The position numbers were made by a program, and so were the translations under genes. Shown piece after piece: positions 53,535 through 63,370 of a DNA stretch of 64,000 nucleotides. Source of the stretch: Marinobacterium iners DSM 11526 (GTDB taxonomy: Bacteria > Pseudomonadota > Gammaproteobacteria > Pseudomonadales > Balneatricaceae); the NCBI RefSeq assembly GCF_900107855.1, contig NZ_FNRJ01000001.1:62001-126000 (forward strand). The letters are read 5' to 3'. The stretch's first letter is position 1. Every line of letters starts with the position of its first letter. A model generated the notes under the pieces. It saw only the letters and a program-made list of their open reading frames with translations. It did not search any database and had not been told where the DNA came from.

Positions 53535-54191
53535 TTGACTCAACGCAATTCAGCCCCTCATCCAATGGCAGATCGTTTTCGCGGTTTTCTGCCGGTCGTT
53601 ATTGACGTCGAAACCGCCGGCTTCAACCCGCGTACCGATGCTCTGCTGGAAATCGCGGCCGTCACGCTTACGATGGATGAGAACGGCTACCTGATGATCG
53701 ATCAGAGCTACGATGCGAACGTAGATCCATTTCCGGGTGCCAATCTGGAGCAGTCCGCTCTGGACTTTACCGGAATCGACCCTCACGACCCGGAGCGTAA
53801 CGCCCTGCCTGAAGAGGAGGCACTTGAGCAAATTTTCAAGCCGATCCGAAAATCGATCAAGTCACACGGATGCAAGCGGGCCGTTCTTGTGGGCCACAAT
53901 GCATCGTTCGACCACGGGTTTGTTACCAACGCAGCTGATCGAGCCGGTATCAAGCGCAACCCTTTTCACCCGTTTTCCACCTTCGATACCGTCTCGCTGG
54001 CAGGACTGGCCTACGGCCAGACCGTTTTGGCAAAGGCCTGCAACATGGCCGGCATCGACTTTGACGGCAAACAGGCGCACTCAGCGCTATATGACACCGT
54101 CAAGACCGCAGAGCTGTTCTGCGCCATTGTTAACACCTGGAAAGACATGGGCGGCTGGGACATGGTTCTAGCCACTAGAGGCTACCAATGA
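53535..54191 (+). CDS. rnt: Ribonuclease T, 218 aa
   Basis: DEDD exonuclease: [40 protein letters not shown] and [16 protein letters not shown] carry the conserved D, E, D and H/D residues. RNase T trims tRNA CCA ends and matures 5S/23S rRNA. Upstream in-frame TTG 53535 is assumed start; MADRFRGF at 53562 is possible. Overlaps the next ATG (ATGA). Confidence 0.95.
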   Translation: MTQRNSAPHPMADRFRGFLPVVIDVETAGFNPRTDALLEIAAVTLTMDENGYLMIDQSYDANVDPFPGANLEQSALDFTGIDPHDPERNALPEEEALEQIFKPIRKSIKSHGCKRAVLVGHNASFDHGFVTNAADRAGIKRNPFHPFSTFDTVSLAGLAYGQTVLAKACNMAGIDFDGKQAHSALYDTVKTAELFCAIVNTWKDMGGWDMVLATRGYQ

Positions 54192-56524
54192 CCCTCTTGT
54201 CCACTTTACTCTCTCTGACCGCAATAGCTTTAAGCTTCAAATCAATTCGCACCATCCCCATGCGAGTGATATTGGCATTACTGTGCTTTTTTCAACTTTT
54301 TTTACTTGGTTTCTATTTTGTTGCTGATCATTTAACCGGATCAGGAGTCAACGAATCGGTCCTTTATCACTTAAACACTGACATGGAAGGCGCCGGCCTT
54401 AAAGAATTCTCTTACCTAATAGCGCTCAGTACAGCATATCTCCTATCCATTTTATTAATGAGCACCCTTCTCTATCGGAAAAGCTATAATAAAAACCACA
54501 TAAAGCCCATACGCTACTCAACCAGCATAGCAGTCTTCATTGCAGCTTTAGCCACAAATCCTACACTTTTGGACATTGGAAGAGCTTTTTACTCAAACCA
54601 GAGCGGCACACCCTCTGATTATATAGACATAAAGAAAGCTTCCTTACCCGAAAGCCCAAAGAATTTGGTTTTCATTTATTTAGAGTCCCTTGAGCGCACC
54701 TATTTTAATGAAAGAATTTTTCCGAACCTGCTTCCAGAACTGAGTGCCCTTGAACAGCAAGCCATAAGCTTCACAGATATACGACAGGCATACGGTACCG
54801 GCTGGACAATTGCAGGAATTACAGCTTCACAGTGCGGTGTACCTTTAATAACACCCGCAAATGGCAATGCAATGGGCAGTATGGATCAGTTTCTCCCAAG
54901 AGCAAATTGCCTGGGTGACTTACTATCCAAACATAATTATGAATTAAACTACCTTGGCGGTGCGCATCTAAATTTTGCTGGCAAAGGACGCTTTTATAAA
55001 ACTCATAACTTTCAGCGTATTGAAGGATTACAGGAGTTACATCACACACTCAAAAACCCCTTATACACCTCATCCTGGGGGCTTTTCGATGACACACTTT
55101 ACGATTTGGCATATCAACGCTTTGAGGAGTTAAGCACCAAAAACCAACCTTTTGGTTTATTTATGCTTACTCTTGATACACACCATCCATCAGGCCTCCA
55201 GTCAAGCACATGCAAGGAGGTACAGTATGCAGATGGAAAAAATCCGATGCTGAATGCCGTTCATTGCGCAGACCGCTTGGCTTCATCATTTATACGCCGA
55301 CTACTTTCAAGCAAGGCAGCAGACAACACCATTATCGTTGTAGCATCCGATCATTTGGCAATGCAAAACACTGCTTCTGGACTCTTAAACCAATCCCCCC
55401 GTCGTAACTTGCTCATGATGTTTGCCCCAAACCACTCTGGTGATCAGATCAGTAAACCAGGATCTACGCTGGATACTGGACCAACAATTCTACAATTGCT
55501 TGGCAGTCCAATCCGGGTTCTGGGAATGGGGCGCTCATTACTGGATAAAAACACACCCACACTTACCGAAGCACACACATCTCTGGATGACACACTTACA
55601 AGCTACAGGAATTTTTTTAAATCCCTATGGTCATTTCCACAATTAGAAGCAGGCATTACTGTACAGCCAAACTCTCAAAAGCTTTTTTTGGGACAGCGGG
55701 TGCTTGATTTCCCGGCACTGATACTTCTCAACGCAGACCTGCATGTCAGAGAAGTCCGCTTCCCATCAATAGAAGACCCATCTTTGTCTTATCAGGTTTC
55801 CGACCTGGCACCGGAACAGCTTTTTATTTTGGTGGACCATTGCCCCGGGAAAAAAAGTATCAACCCCGCCCCCCCTTTGAGCGATACCTTATTTTGCATG
55901 TCCTATGGTGCACTTGGTGCAGACAAGCCCTTCAAACGCTTAGCACTCAGAGAGAAAATACATTTTTCCAAGTACCAATTGGAAGAAGAGCTATTGGCCT
56001 ATAAGGTTCAGGGTGCCGGTAAACTGTACGCCGAGCAGCGGCAACAATTGTTGCTTCTTGATCGCTACGGAACAGCAGATGTCATCGATTATAAATCATC
56101 CATAAACTCATCTTTCACCCTGATTTCCTCCAGTTCGCCTTCCGGCAACTCACGCATAGAGACAGGCACAAGCGACATGGAACTCAGTAGAGGACTAACC
56201 TTGATCGGGCTTGGGAACGATCAAAGCGCCGTGGTACTTCAACACCAGGATACGTGTGAGCCTTACCGACACCAGGAACCACTCGTAGACTCATTCCAGA
56301 ACATAATTAACCGCGAGTCGTTCCAAGTATTTGCAATTATCGCCCATGACAGCGCCTGGTGCAGAGACAAAGAAGACATGCGCCCTGCGTTGGAGTCAAC
56401 CAACCTCGATGCATGGCGAACACTGGAGTTTCGCACGCCATATATTGCGATTATTGACAAGAATCAAACTCAACAAGAGTTCCTGGGAAGCCCAAATGAA
56501 AGCTTAGCCATCCGAATTAATTGA
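54188..56524 (+). CDS. opgB: OpgB-like phosphoglycerol transferase with extra C-terminal domain, 778 aa
   Basis: Four N-terminal membrane segments lead to an alkaline-phosphatase-fold periplasmic domain: [40 protein letters not shown] (nucleophile Thr), [12 protein letters not shown] and [15 protein letters not shown]. These match E. coli OpgB/MdoB, which puts phosphoglycerol on periplasmic glucans. The C-terminal ~130 residues ([34 protein letters not shown]) resemble an ILEI/FAM3-type domain. Codon use is clearly more AT-rich than its neighbours, suggesting transfer. Confidence 0.82.
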   Translation: MTLLSTLLSLTAIALSFKSIRTIPMRVILALLCFFQLFLLGFYFVADHLTGSGVNESVLYHLNTDMEGAGLKEFSYLIALSTAYLLSILLMSTLLYRKSYNKNHIKPIRYSTSIAVFIAALATNPTLLDIGRAFYSNQSGTPSDYIDIKKASLPESPKNLVFIYLESLERTYFNERIFPNLLPELSALEQQAISFTDIRQAYGTGWTIAGITASQCGVPLITPANGNAMGSMDQFLPRANCLGDLLSKHNYELNYLGGAHLNFAGKGRFYKTHNFQRIEGLQELHHTLKNPLYTSSWGLFDDTLYDLAYQRFEELSTKNQPFGLFMLTLDTHHPSGLQSSTCKEVQYADGKNPMLNAVHCADRLASSFIRRLLSSKAADNTIIVVASDHLAMQNTASGLLNQSPRRNLLMMFAPNHSGDQISKPGSTLDTGPTILQLLGSPIRVLGMGRSLLDKNTPTLTEAHTSLDDTLTSYRNFFKSLWSFPQLEAGITVQPNSQKLFLGQRVLDFPALILLNADLHVREVRFPSIEDPSLSYQVSDLAPEQLFILVDHCPGKKSINPAPPLSDTLFCMSYGALGADKPFKRLALREKIHFSKYQLEEELLAYKVQGAGKLYAEQRQQLLLLDRYGTADVIDYKSSINSSFTLISSSSPSGNSRIETGTSDMELSRGLTLIGLGNDQSAVVLQHQDTCEPYRHQEPLVDSFQNIINRESFQVFAIIAHDSAWCRDKEDMRPALESTNLDAWRTLEFRTPYIAIIDKNQTQQEFLGSPNESLAIRIN

Positions 56525-56757
56525 CCATTGCTTCTTCGTTTAACACCGGGCTGAGAGACATCCAGGTTTCAAAATCGTGGAGCTGGAAGAAGACTCAAGG
56601 GACCAGCCCGTTCACACACTCACCGCAGCCATTTACTTTCCAGTTGATCTTCAACTGATCAACTGAACTGCCATCGATGGTTGAAGGACTGGCCCAACTC
56701 TCTCAATACAGCATCAGTCATGCTTCGATAATGCGTTGCTGTATACAACTACTTGCC
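56525..56757. other. Intergenic interval without a supported gene; contains a 9-base inverted repeat
   Basis: CAGTTGATC (56641-56649) and GATCAACTG (56657-56665) form an inverted repeat with a 7-base spacer. Broken reading frames exist on both strands but none is supportable. It separates the AT-rich opgB-like gene from grxD and may mark a past insertion or deletion. Confidence 0.4.
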
Positions 56758-57093
56758 TTAGGCCTCAGCCTCACCGGCATCCTTGGCCGCCGCCTGAATC
56801 ATCTCTTTCAACTCGCCACTTTCAGCCATCTCGCAAATGATGTCACAACCCCCAACCAGCTCACCGTTGATCCACAACTGCGGAAATGTTGGCCAGTTGG
56901 CATACTTGGGCAGCTCGGCACGGATATCCTGATTTTCGAGGATATTAACGAAGGCAAAGCGCTCACCGCAGGACATGATGGCCTCAACCGCACGCGAAGA
57001 AAAACCACACTGCGGGAACCTCGGCGTACCTTTCATGTACAGCAGGATGGCATTGTTTTCGATCTGTTCTTTGATTGTGTCGACTACACTCAT
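56758..57093 (-). CDS. grxD: Monothiol glutaredoxin (Grx4 family), 111 aa
   Basis: CGFS active site (FPQCGFSSRAVEAI), KGTPRFPQ, NWPTFPQLWINGELVGGCDI and a helical C-terminus. It binds a 2Fe-2S cluster with glutathione and supports cluster transfer. Length equals the family norm. grxD lies near argG-motY-rnt in Pseudomonas too, which supports the inferred ancestry. Confidence 0.95.
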   Translation of the reverse strand: MSVVDTIKEQIENNAILLYMKGTPRFPQCGFSSRAVEAIMSCGERFAFVNILENQDIRAELPKYANWPTFPQLWINGELVGGCDIICEMAESGELKEMIQAAAKDAGEAEA

Positions 57094-57321
57094 TTAGAAA
57101 CACCTTTGGTTAACACTTGTCGGACTGTGCCGGTGAGCAACAGTCTACCATATAACCCACCAAATCACTCAACTTAGCCATCACAACCCGGCGGAAATCT
57201 GTTTACTGTTTATCGAGGAAAGACCATACTTTTTCAAGTCGTTGGAGACCATTTTGTTACCTTGTGGCAGCAGGATTAAATTGCCAAACGCGGTAGCTAC
57301 TCATAGAATGGTCGTTTTTTC

Positions 57322-57342
57322 GGCAGCTCTGGCTGCCTTTTT
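57322..57342 (+). terminator. Terminator-like hairpin in the argD leader
   Basis: GGCAGC-TCTG-GCTGCC is a perfect 6-base stem with a 4-base loop, followed by TTTTT, and ends 21 bases upstream of the argD ATG. The preceding 200 bases contain no gene on this strand, so it may attenuate argD or end a small leader RNA. Confidence 0.65.
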
Positions 57343-57363
57343 GCGTTGTAGGGAGAGTCCCCC

Positions 57364-58563
57364 ATGGCCACGCAGCCACTGATGAATGTATTCAACCGGC
57401 TCTCAGTTGCCTTCGATCACGGCGAGGGTGCCTGGCTTTACGATACTGACGGTAACAAGTACCTGGACGCCCTTTGTGGCATTGCAGTCACGGGGCTTGG
57501 CCACGCACATCCGGCCATCACCCGCGCGATCAGTGAACAGGCTGCAAAGCTGATTCACTGTTCCAATATTTATACCATTCCACAGCAGACTGAACTGGGC
57601 GCCAAGCTGACCCGTATCTCCGGTATGGAAAACGCGTTTTTTGCCAATTCAGGCGCTGAAGCCAACGAGGCCGCCATCAAGCTGGCTCGTCGTTACGGTC
57701 ACAACCGCGGCATCGACAACCCGGCCATCATTGTAATGGATCAGTCCTTCCACGGACGTACGCTGGCCACTCTGAGCGCCACCGGCAACCGCGCCACCCA
57801 GCAAGGCTTTGAACCACTGGTAAGCGGTTTTGTACGTGTTCCCTACGATGATGTTGAGGCGGTGCGCCAGGTTGCCCGCAACAACCCCAACGTAGTGGCG
57901 GTGCTGGTTGAGCCCGTGCAGGGCGAAGGCGGCATTCACATTCCGGCACCTGACTACCTGAACCAGCTGCGCGACATATGTGATCAACACCAGTGGCTGC
58001 TGATGCTGGACGAAGTTCAAACCGGCAATGGTCGTACCGGAACCTATTTCTGCTTCCAGCAGAACGGCATCCTGCCCGATGTAGTGACCACTGCCAAGGG
58101 CCTGGGTAACGGCTTCCCGATCGGCGTTTGTCTGGCACAGGGCATCGCAGCCGATGTTCTAACGCCCGGTACGCACGGCACCACCTATGGTGGCAACCCG
58201 CTGGCCTGCGCTACCGGAATCGCCGTGGTCGATACCATTGAACAGGACAACCTCTGTGCCCGTGCTACTGAACTGGGTGAGCGCATTGCTAACGGCTTCC
58301 GTGCACAGCTTGGCCACAGCCAGTACGTAAAAGAGATACGCAACAAGGGCCTGATGATCGGCATCGAATTGACAGAGGCCGGTTCTGAATTGGTCGTACT
58401 GGCCAAGGTAAAAGGCATACTGCTGAATGTGACCGGTGGCGGCAAGGTCGTGCGCCTGCTGCCCCCTCTGATCATGAGTGACAGCGAAGCTGACCTTCTG
58501 GTCAGCACTGTATCGCAGCTGATCAAGGTATATACAGGTGAAGAGCGCGACAGCGCAGAATGA
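57364..58563 (+). CDS. argD: Acetylornithine aminotransferase, 399 aa
   Basis: Class III aminotransferase: NSGAEANEAAIKLARRYG, FHGRTLATLSATGN, DEVQTGNGRTGTYF, PLP-lysine segment TTAKGLGNGFPIG and GTHGTTYGGNPLACA. It forms N-acetylornithine in arginine synthesis and may also serve lysine synthesis. It is followed by argF after 63 bases. Confidence 0.95.
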   Translation: MATQPLMNVFNRLSVAFDHGEGAWLYDTDGNKYLDALCGIAVTGLGHAHPAITRAISEQAAKLIHCSNIYTIPQQTELGAKLTRISGMENAFFANSGAEANEAAIKLARRYGHNRGIDNPAIIVMDQSFHGRTLATLSATGNRATQQGFEPLVSGFVRVPYDDVEAVRQVARNNPNVVAVLVEPVQGEGGIHIPAPDYLNQLRDICDQHQWLLMLDEVQTGNGRTGTYFCFQQNGILPDVVTTAKGLGNGFPIGVCLAQGIAADVLTPGTHGTTYGGNPLACATGIAVVDTIEQDNLCARATELGERIANGFRAQLGHSQYVKEIRNKGLMIGIELTEAGSELVVLAKVKGILLNVTGGGKVVRLLPPLIMSDSEADLLVSTVSQLIKVYTGEERDSAE

Positions 58564-58593
58564 GCAAGACCCCCTTTAACTGACCTCAGGAGC

Positions 58594-58611
58594 CGGCGGC
58601 TTCGGCCGCCG
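58594..58611 (+). promoter_or_regulatory. UUCG hairpin between argD and argF
   Basis: CGGCGGC-TTCG-GCCGCCG is a perfect 7-base stem capped by a stable UUCG tetraloop and has no T-run. It probably stabilises or separates the argD and argF parts of the message. Confidence 0.6.
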
Positions 58612-58626
58612 ACTGACAACTGACCT

Positions 58627-59538
58627 ATGAGTACACGACATTTTCTGACCCTGCTCGACATGACGCCAGAAGAGCTGCAGCAGATCGTGCAGCGGGCCAT
58701 CATCCTCAAGCAGATGCGCAATGCCGGTGAAACCTACGAGCCTTTGAAAAACAAGGTCATGGCGATGATCTTCGAGAAGGCATCCACCCGCACACGCGTT
58801 TCCTTCGAGGCCGGTATGGCCCAGTTCGGCGGTCACGCCATGTTTCTGTCACCCCGGGATACCCAACTGGGTCGTGGCGAGCCAGTGGAAGACAGCGCGC
58901 GCGTCATCTCCAGCATGGTCGATGTAGTGATGATACGCACGTTCAGCCACGAACTGGTTGAAACCTTCGCGCGTTATTCACGCGTCCCGGTTATCAACGC
59001 CCTGACGGACGAATACCACCCTTGCCAGCTGCTGGCCGACATGCAGACCTTCATCGAACAGCGCGGCTCCATCAAGGGAAAAACCGTAGCCTGGGTCGGC
59101 GATGGCAACAACATGTGCAACTCCTATATCAACGCAGCGCGCCAATTCGATTTCCACCTGAACATTGCCTGCCCGGAAGAGTTTGCCCCCAACGCGGATC
59201 TGGTCGCCCGCAACAGTGACCGGGTGAGCGTGTTTGAAAGCCCAGAGTTGGCTGTCAAAGGCGCTCACCTTGTCGTAACTGATGTTTGGGCATCCATGGG
59301 ACAGGAAGCGGAGCAGCGTGAGCGTGTACGCGAGTTCCGTGGTTACCAGGTCAGCCCAGCGCTGATGGACCTGGCTTCACCTGACGCCCTGTTCATGCAC
59401 TGCCTGCCCGCCCACCGCGGCGAAGAGGTCAGTGAAGACATGCTCGATGACCCGCGCTCAGTGGTGTTTGAAGAAGCCGAAAACCGCCTTCACGCCCAAA
59501 AGGCGCTGCTCGAGTTTCTGCTGGTCAACCACAAGTGA
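58627..59538 (+). CDS. argF: Ornithine carbamoyltransferase, 303 aa
   Basis: Carbamoyl-phosphate site [18 protein letters not shown], ornithine-side motif [17 protein letters not shown], and DVWASMG identify OTCase. It makes citrulline, the substrate of argG. Length fits the anabolic enzyme. Confidence 0.96.
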   Translation: MSTRHFLTLLDMTPEELQQIVQRAIILKQMRNAGETYEPLKNKVMAMIFEKASTRTRVSFEAGMAQFGGHAMFLSPRDTQLGRGEPVEDSARVISSMVDVVMIRTFSHELVETFARYSRVPVINALTDEYHPCQLLADMQTFIEQRGSIKGKTVAWVGDGNNMCNSYINAARQFDFHLNIACPEEFAPNADLVARNSDRVSVFESPELAVKGAHLVVTDVWASMGQEAEQRERVREFRGYQVSPALMDLASPDALFMHCLPAHRGEEVSEDMLDDPRSVVFEEAENRLHAQKALLEFLLVNHK

Positions 59539-59629
59539 TCCTCCGGCAGCCCGACAGGGCTGTCCTTACCTCGCCAGACTCCCACATTCGATACTATACT
59601 GGCTGTGATTCTGATTACGGGAACCGGGT

Positions 59630-60544
59630 ATGATCGAGATACGTCATCTTAAAACACTGACCGCGCTGCGCGATGCCGGCAGTCTGGTCGAGGCTGCCGA
59701 ACGGATACACCTGACCCAGTCTGCACTCTCTCATCAGATCAAGGACCTGGAGGAGCGTCTCAACTGCTCACTGTTTATCCGCAAGACCCGACCGATCTGC
59801 TTTACCAGCGCAGGCCAGCGCTTGCTGACACTGGCTGACGAGCTGCTGCCGATGGTTCGCAGCACTGAGCGTGACGTCATGCGCCTTGCTGGCGGTGAAA
59901 CCGGACGCCTTAACATCTGTATAGAATGTCACAGCTGCTTTGACTGGCTGATGCCGACCATAGACTATTTCCGCCAACACTGGCCTGAGGTGGAGCTCGA
60001 TCTGTCTACCGGTTTCAGTTTTCAACCATTGCCGGCACTTGCACGGGGTGATCTGGATCTGGTGATCACCTCCGATCCGGAAGAGCGCAGCGGGATTCAC
60101 TATGTTCCCCTGTTCAGCTATGAGTCCGTACTCGTCATGGGCCGGCAGCACCGACTGGTAGCAAGACGCCACATACAACCTCAGGACCTGGCCCAGGAAA
60201 CCCTGATCACCTACCCGGTTGAACAGGATCGACTCGATGTTTTCTCGCGCTTTCTCGACCCTGCGGATGTGGAGCCCGCCGAGATTCGTACCGCCGAGCT
60301 GACCGTGATGATCATGCAGTTGGTCGCCAGCGGCCGCGGCGTGGCTGCCCTGCCCAACTGGGCGGCGCATGAGTATCTGGAGCGGGAGTACATTGCTGCC
60401 CGCCCACTGGGCGAAAAGGGGCTTTGGTGCACGCTCTATGCCGCCATGCGGGAGGACCAGAAAGACGCCGACTTTATGGTCGACTTCCTGAGCACCGCCC
60501 GCGATGTCACTTTCCGCAACCTGAACGGCATCCGCTCGGCCTGA
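59630..60544 (+). CDS. metR: LysR-family regulator MetR, 304 aa
   Basis: Closely follows E. coli MetR: MIEIRHLKTLTALRDAGSLV, ERIHLTQSALSHQIKDLEER, ICIECHSCFDWLMPTIDYF, LVITSDPEERSGIHYVPLF, ETLITYPVEQDRLDVFSRFL. MetR activates methionine and one-carbon genes with homocysteine as co-effector. metE is not adjacent. Convergent with secDF, stops 2 bases apart. Confidence 0.92.
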   Translation: MIEIRHLKTLTALRDAGSLVEAAERIHLTQSALSHQIKDLEERLNCSLFIRKTRPICFTSAGQRLLTLADELLPMVRSTERDVMRLAGGETGRLNICIECHSCFDWLMPTIDYFRQHWPEVELDLSTGFSFQPLPALARGDLDLVITSDPEERSGIHYVPLFSYESVLVMGRQHRLVARRHIQPQDLAQETLITYPVEQDRLDVFSRFLDPADVEPAEIRTAELTVMIMQLVASGRGVAALPNWAAHEYLEREYIAARPLGEKGLWCTLYAAMREDQKDADFMVDFLSTARDVTFRNLNGIRSA

Positions 60545-60546
60545 GC

Positions 60547-62814
60547 TTAAGGCATCTGCGCCAACTCCCGGCGGATTTCCTCTGTGGTCAGGCGCAGCTG
60601 TGCTTCGCCACGGCACGCACGACGCTGCGCCAGCCAATACAACAAGGGTGCAGCGATGAACACCGATGAACTGGTGCCTACCACCACCCCAAACAGCATC
60701 GGCTGTGCGAAGCTGGCCACGGCAGTGCCACCAGCCAACGCCATTGGCAACAACGCCAGCAATGTCGTAACGGATGTATACACCGTACGCGTCAGCGTGG
60801 CAGCAATGCTCTCATTGAGCAGCGTCAGCAACGGTTTGTCCGGTGTAGCACGCAGACTTTCACGCACACGGTCAAATACCACCACTTTGTCATTGACCGA
60901 ATAGCCGATCAGCGCCAACAGAGCGGCCACCGCTGTCAGATTGAACTCTACCCCCGCCAATACGCAAAAGCCGATCGTTTTGGTCAGATCCAACGCAATG
61001 GTCAGGGTTGCCGCCAGCGCAAAGTGCGACTCAAACCGCCACCAAAGATAGGCCAGCACACCACTGCCTGCCAGCAATACGGCCAGGATGCTCAGATCAC
61101 TGAAGTCACCACTGACTTTGGGCCCCACCAGTTCGGTTCTGGGGAAGCTGGCAGCCGGGCTCTGCTCCTGTATGGTCTGCTTTAGCTGTTCCATCTGCTC
61201 GGCCGTGATTGCCGGTTCTGCCGCTACCGGCAGGCGTACCAGATAGTGCCCATCCACTCCCATCTCCTGCAGACTGGCCTGCTGCGGCAATACCGATCGC
61301 AGCGATTCTGCCGCCAGCCCCGGTGCCGATACTTCAACCAGCGTGCCGCCAGTAAAGTCGATGCCATATTTCAAACCCGGCTGCAGGTACAGCGTAACCG
61401 CCGCCAATGACAGTACTGCCGAGGCGATCAGGCCCACTACACGCCCCTTCATCACATTAGGTACTCGGGCACTGAGTCGGTCCAGCCAGCCCGAGCCACC
61501 CCAGCGGATCGGTTGACGCTCACGACCCCGAATCTGCCACTCGGTCAGCAGCCGCGTCAGCGTAATGGCGGTAAACAGTGAAGTGACAAGGCCGATACCG
61601 ATGGTGATGGCAAACCCCTTCACTGGCCCGCTGCCCATCAAAAACAGAAGGCTGACCGCAATCAGAGTGGTGAGATTGGAATCCAGAATAGTGGCATAGG
61701 CCCGGGCAAAACCTTCCTTAACAGCCATAGCTGCACTGCGCCCGCGCCGACTCTCCTCCCGGATGCGCTCGTTGATCAGAATATTGGCATCCACCGCCAT
61801 CCCCAGTGTCAGGATGATTCCGGCAATGCCGGGCAGCGTCAGTGTCGCCCGAAACAGGCTGAGCACTCCCAGCATCAGCACCAGGTTAACGGCCAACCCC
61901 AGACAGGCGATAAGCCCCCGGCCACGATAGACCACCAGCATGAACGCCACCACCAGCACGAAGCCGATCAGGCCGGTTGTCAGGCCCATGTTGATGGCGT
62001 CACGCCCCAGATCAGGACCAACCGAGCGCTCTTCGACAACCTCAAGGGGCACCGGCAACGCCCCGGCTCTGAGCAGCAGCGCCAGTTTTCCGGCCTCCTG
62101 CGGGGTAAAGTCGCCGCTGATCTCGCCACTGCCACCAGCGATCACGCTGCGGATCACCGGTGCCGTCAGCACCCGACCATCCAGCACGATTGCCAGCGGG
62201 CGGCCGATGTTATCGGCGGTCATGCGGGCAAACTCACGCCCCCCATCGGTGTCGAGCGTAAAGTTGACCACGGCAGCACCGGTTTGCGGATTGAAGGCCA
62301 ACTGAGCATCACGGATATGCTTGCCCTCCAACGCCACCGCCTTATCCAGTCGATAGTACTGATCACCCTCGACAGTCGGCAGTGTCATCTCCGCCACCGC
62401 TTCTCCACCCATCAGCACCCAGTGAAAGGTCATTTTGGCGGTCGTGCCCAGCAGTTCGCGCACCTCGCGCGGATCAGCTACTCCGGGCATCTGCACCAGA
62501 ATGGCATCATCCCCCTGGCGCGCCACCAAGGGCTCCACCAGTCCGGTTTCGTTCAAGCGCCGACGCACCACCTCCAAACTCGCAGCCATCACATCCTGAC
62601 GCAACTGCGCCTGATCGGGTACTTCGCTCAGATCGGCCTGTAACAGCAGATGTGAGCCGCCCTGCAGGTCAAGCCCCAATGACAGGGTGTTATCGGTGTA
62701 CCACTGCGGCAGTGATTGGCTGGCACTGGGCGGCAGAATATTGGGTGCGGCGCTGAGCAGGCCACACAGAATCAGCAGACCACAGGCAAGGGTCCGCCAG
62801 GAGAATACTTTCAT
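60547..62814 (-). CDS. secDF: Fused SecDF protein-export subunit, 755 aa
   Basis: The first ~450 residues are SecD (SLGLDLQGGSHLLLQADLSE, AGALPVPLEVVEERSVGPDL, GMAVDANILINERIREESRR) and the last ~290 SecF (YGIDFTGGTLVEVSAPGL, LIGYSVNDKVVVFDRVRESL), giving twelve membrane segments. Gammaproteobacteria usually have separate secD and secF with yajC. This fusion is likely a second, accessory copy. Its P1 head is short. It follows a small membrane protein gene by 76 bases. Confidence 0.93.
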   Translation of the reverse strand: MKVFSWRTLACGLLILCGLLSAAPNILPPSASQSLPQWYTDNTLSLGLDLQGGSHLLLQADLSEVPDQAQLRQDVMAASLEVVRRRLNETGLVEPLVARQGDDAILVQMPGVADPREVRELLGTTAKMTFHWVLMGGEAVAEMTLPTVEGDQYYRLDKAVALEGKHIRDAQLAFNPQTGAAVVNFTLDTDGGREFARMTADNIGRPLAIVLDGRVLTAPVIRSVIAGGSGEISGDFTPQEAGKLALLLRAGALPVPLEVVEERSVGPDLGRDAINMGLTTGLIGFVLVVAFMLVVYRGRGLIACLGLAVNLVLMLGVLSLFRATLTLPGIAGIILTLGMAVDANILINERIREESRRGRSAAMAVKEGFARAYATILDSNLTTLIAVSLLFLMGSGPVKGFAITIGIGLVTSLFTAITLTRLLTEWQIRGRERQPIRWGGSGWLDRLSARVPNVMKGRVVGLIASAVLSLAAVTLYLQPGLKYGIDFTGGTLVEVSAPGLAAESLRSVLPQQASLQEMGVDGHYLVRLPVAAEPAITAEQMEQLKQTIQEQSPAASFPRTELVGPKVSGDFSDLSILAVLLAGSGVLAYLWWRFESHFALAATLTIALDLTKTIGFCVLAGVEFNLTAVAALLALIGYSVNDKVVVFDRVRESLRATPDKPLLTLLNESIAATLTRTVYTSVTTLLALLPMALAGGTAVASFAQPMLFGVVVGTSSSVFIAAPLLYWLAQRRACRGEAQLRLTTEEIRRELAQMP

Positions 62815-62863
62815 TATGATCCCCGGATCTCATCAACAACTGATCAAACAAACAGAACTGAAC

Positions 62864-62878
62864 CGCCGTTAAGCGGCG
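62864..62878 (-). promoter_or_regulatory. Short hairpin in the spacer before secDF
   Basis: CGCCG-TTAAG-CGGCG forms a 5-base stem, and on the minus strand it is followed by a loosely T-rich tract. It could weakly attenuate reading from the small membrane gene into secDF. Confidence 0.35.
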
Positions 62879-62890
62879 AATACTGAGAGA

Positions 62891-63271
62891 TCAGCGGACG
62901 GGTGGGGCACGCAGGGGAGGCAGACTGACCGCCGCCCAGGCTTTGGCGGCAGGCGATGATACTGGAGTCGGAATAATCTGACGGGCAACGAGCAGCAGTA
63001 CCAGACCAGACAACAGCGCCAGCAGCCATTGCGGCTCATCACCGCTGTCTAACGGCGTCAGTGACTGTTGTTCGTCCGTCGCCAACAGGCTGCTCGGCTG
63101 AACCAACGCCACTCTGGCATCGGAGGTGCCCACGTAACCACTCTGCTTCACCCCAGCGTTGAGCATGCCGAACCCCAGCAGCAGGGCGGCCAGCAGCATC
63201 AACATGACAGACAGGCTGTAACGCTGATTCAAGGTGGGAAGAGGTGCGACAGCACCGGAGACGTGGGACAA
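62891..63271 (-). CDS. Small membrane protein beside secDF, 126 aa
   Basis: Two membrane segments (SVMLMLLAALLLGFGML, residues ~22-38, and WLLALLSGLVLLLVARQI, residues ~82-99) with a ~40-residue loop and a Pro/Ala-rich tail. It is co-directional with secDF, 76 bases upstream, so it may be an accessory partner as YajC is for SecDF, but it is not a YajC homologue by sequence. Confidence 0.6.
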   Translation of the reverse strand: MSHVSGAVAPLPTLNQRYSLSVMLMLLAALLLGFGMLNAGVKQSGYVGTSDARVALVQPSSLLATDEQQSLTPLDSGDEPQWLLALLSGLVLLLVARQIIPTPVSSPAAKAWAAVSLPPLRAPPVR

Positions 63272-63370
63272 CCGGAATACTCCTGATTAGAAGTTCGAGT
63301 ATGAACCTGACACTGTATCAACGTCAATCCACAGCGATCAGCTGCTCACAGCATTGCAGCAAATCGACCG

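Noticed and set aside
56525-56757. Possible gene or transposon remnant downstream of the opgB-like gene
   Set aside because: Frames on both strands are interrupted and no family signal could be recognised; only the inverted repeat is reported.
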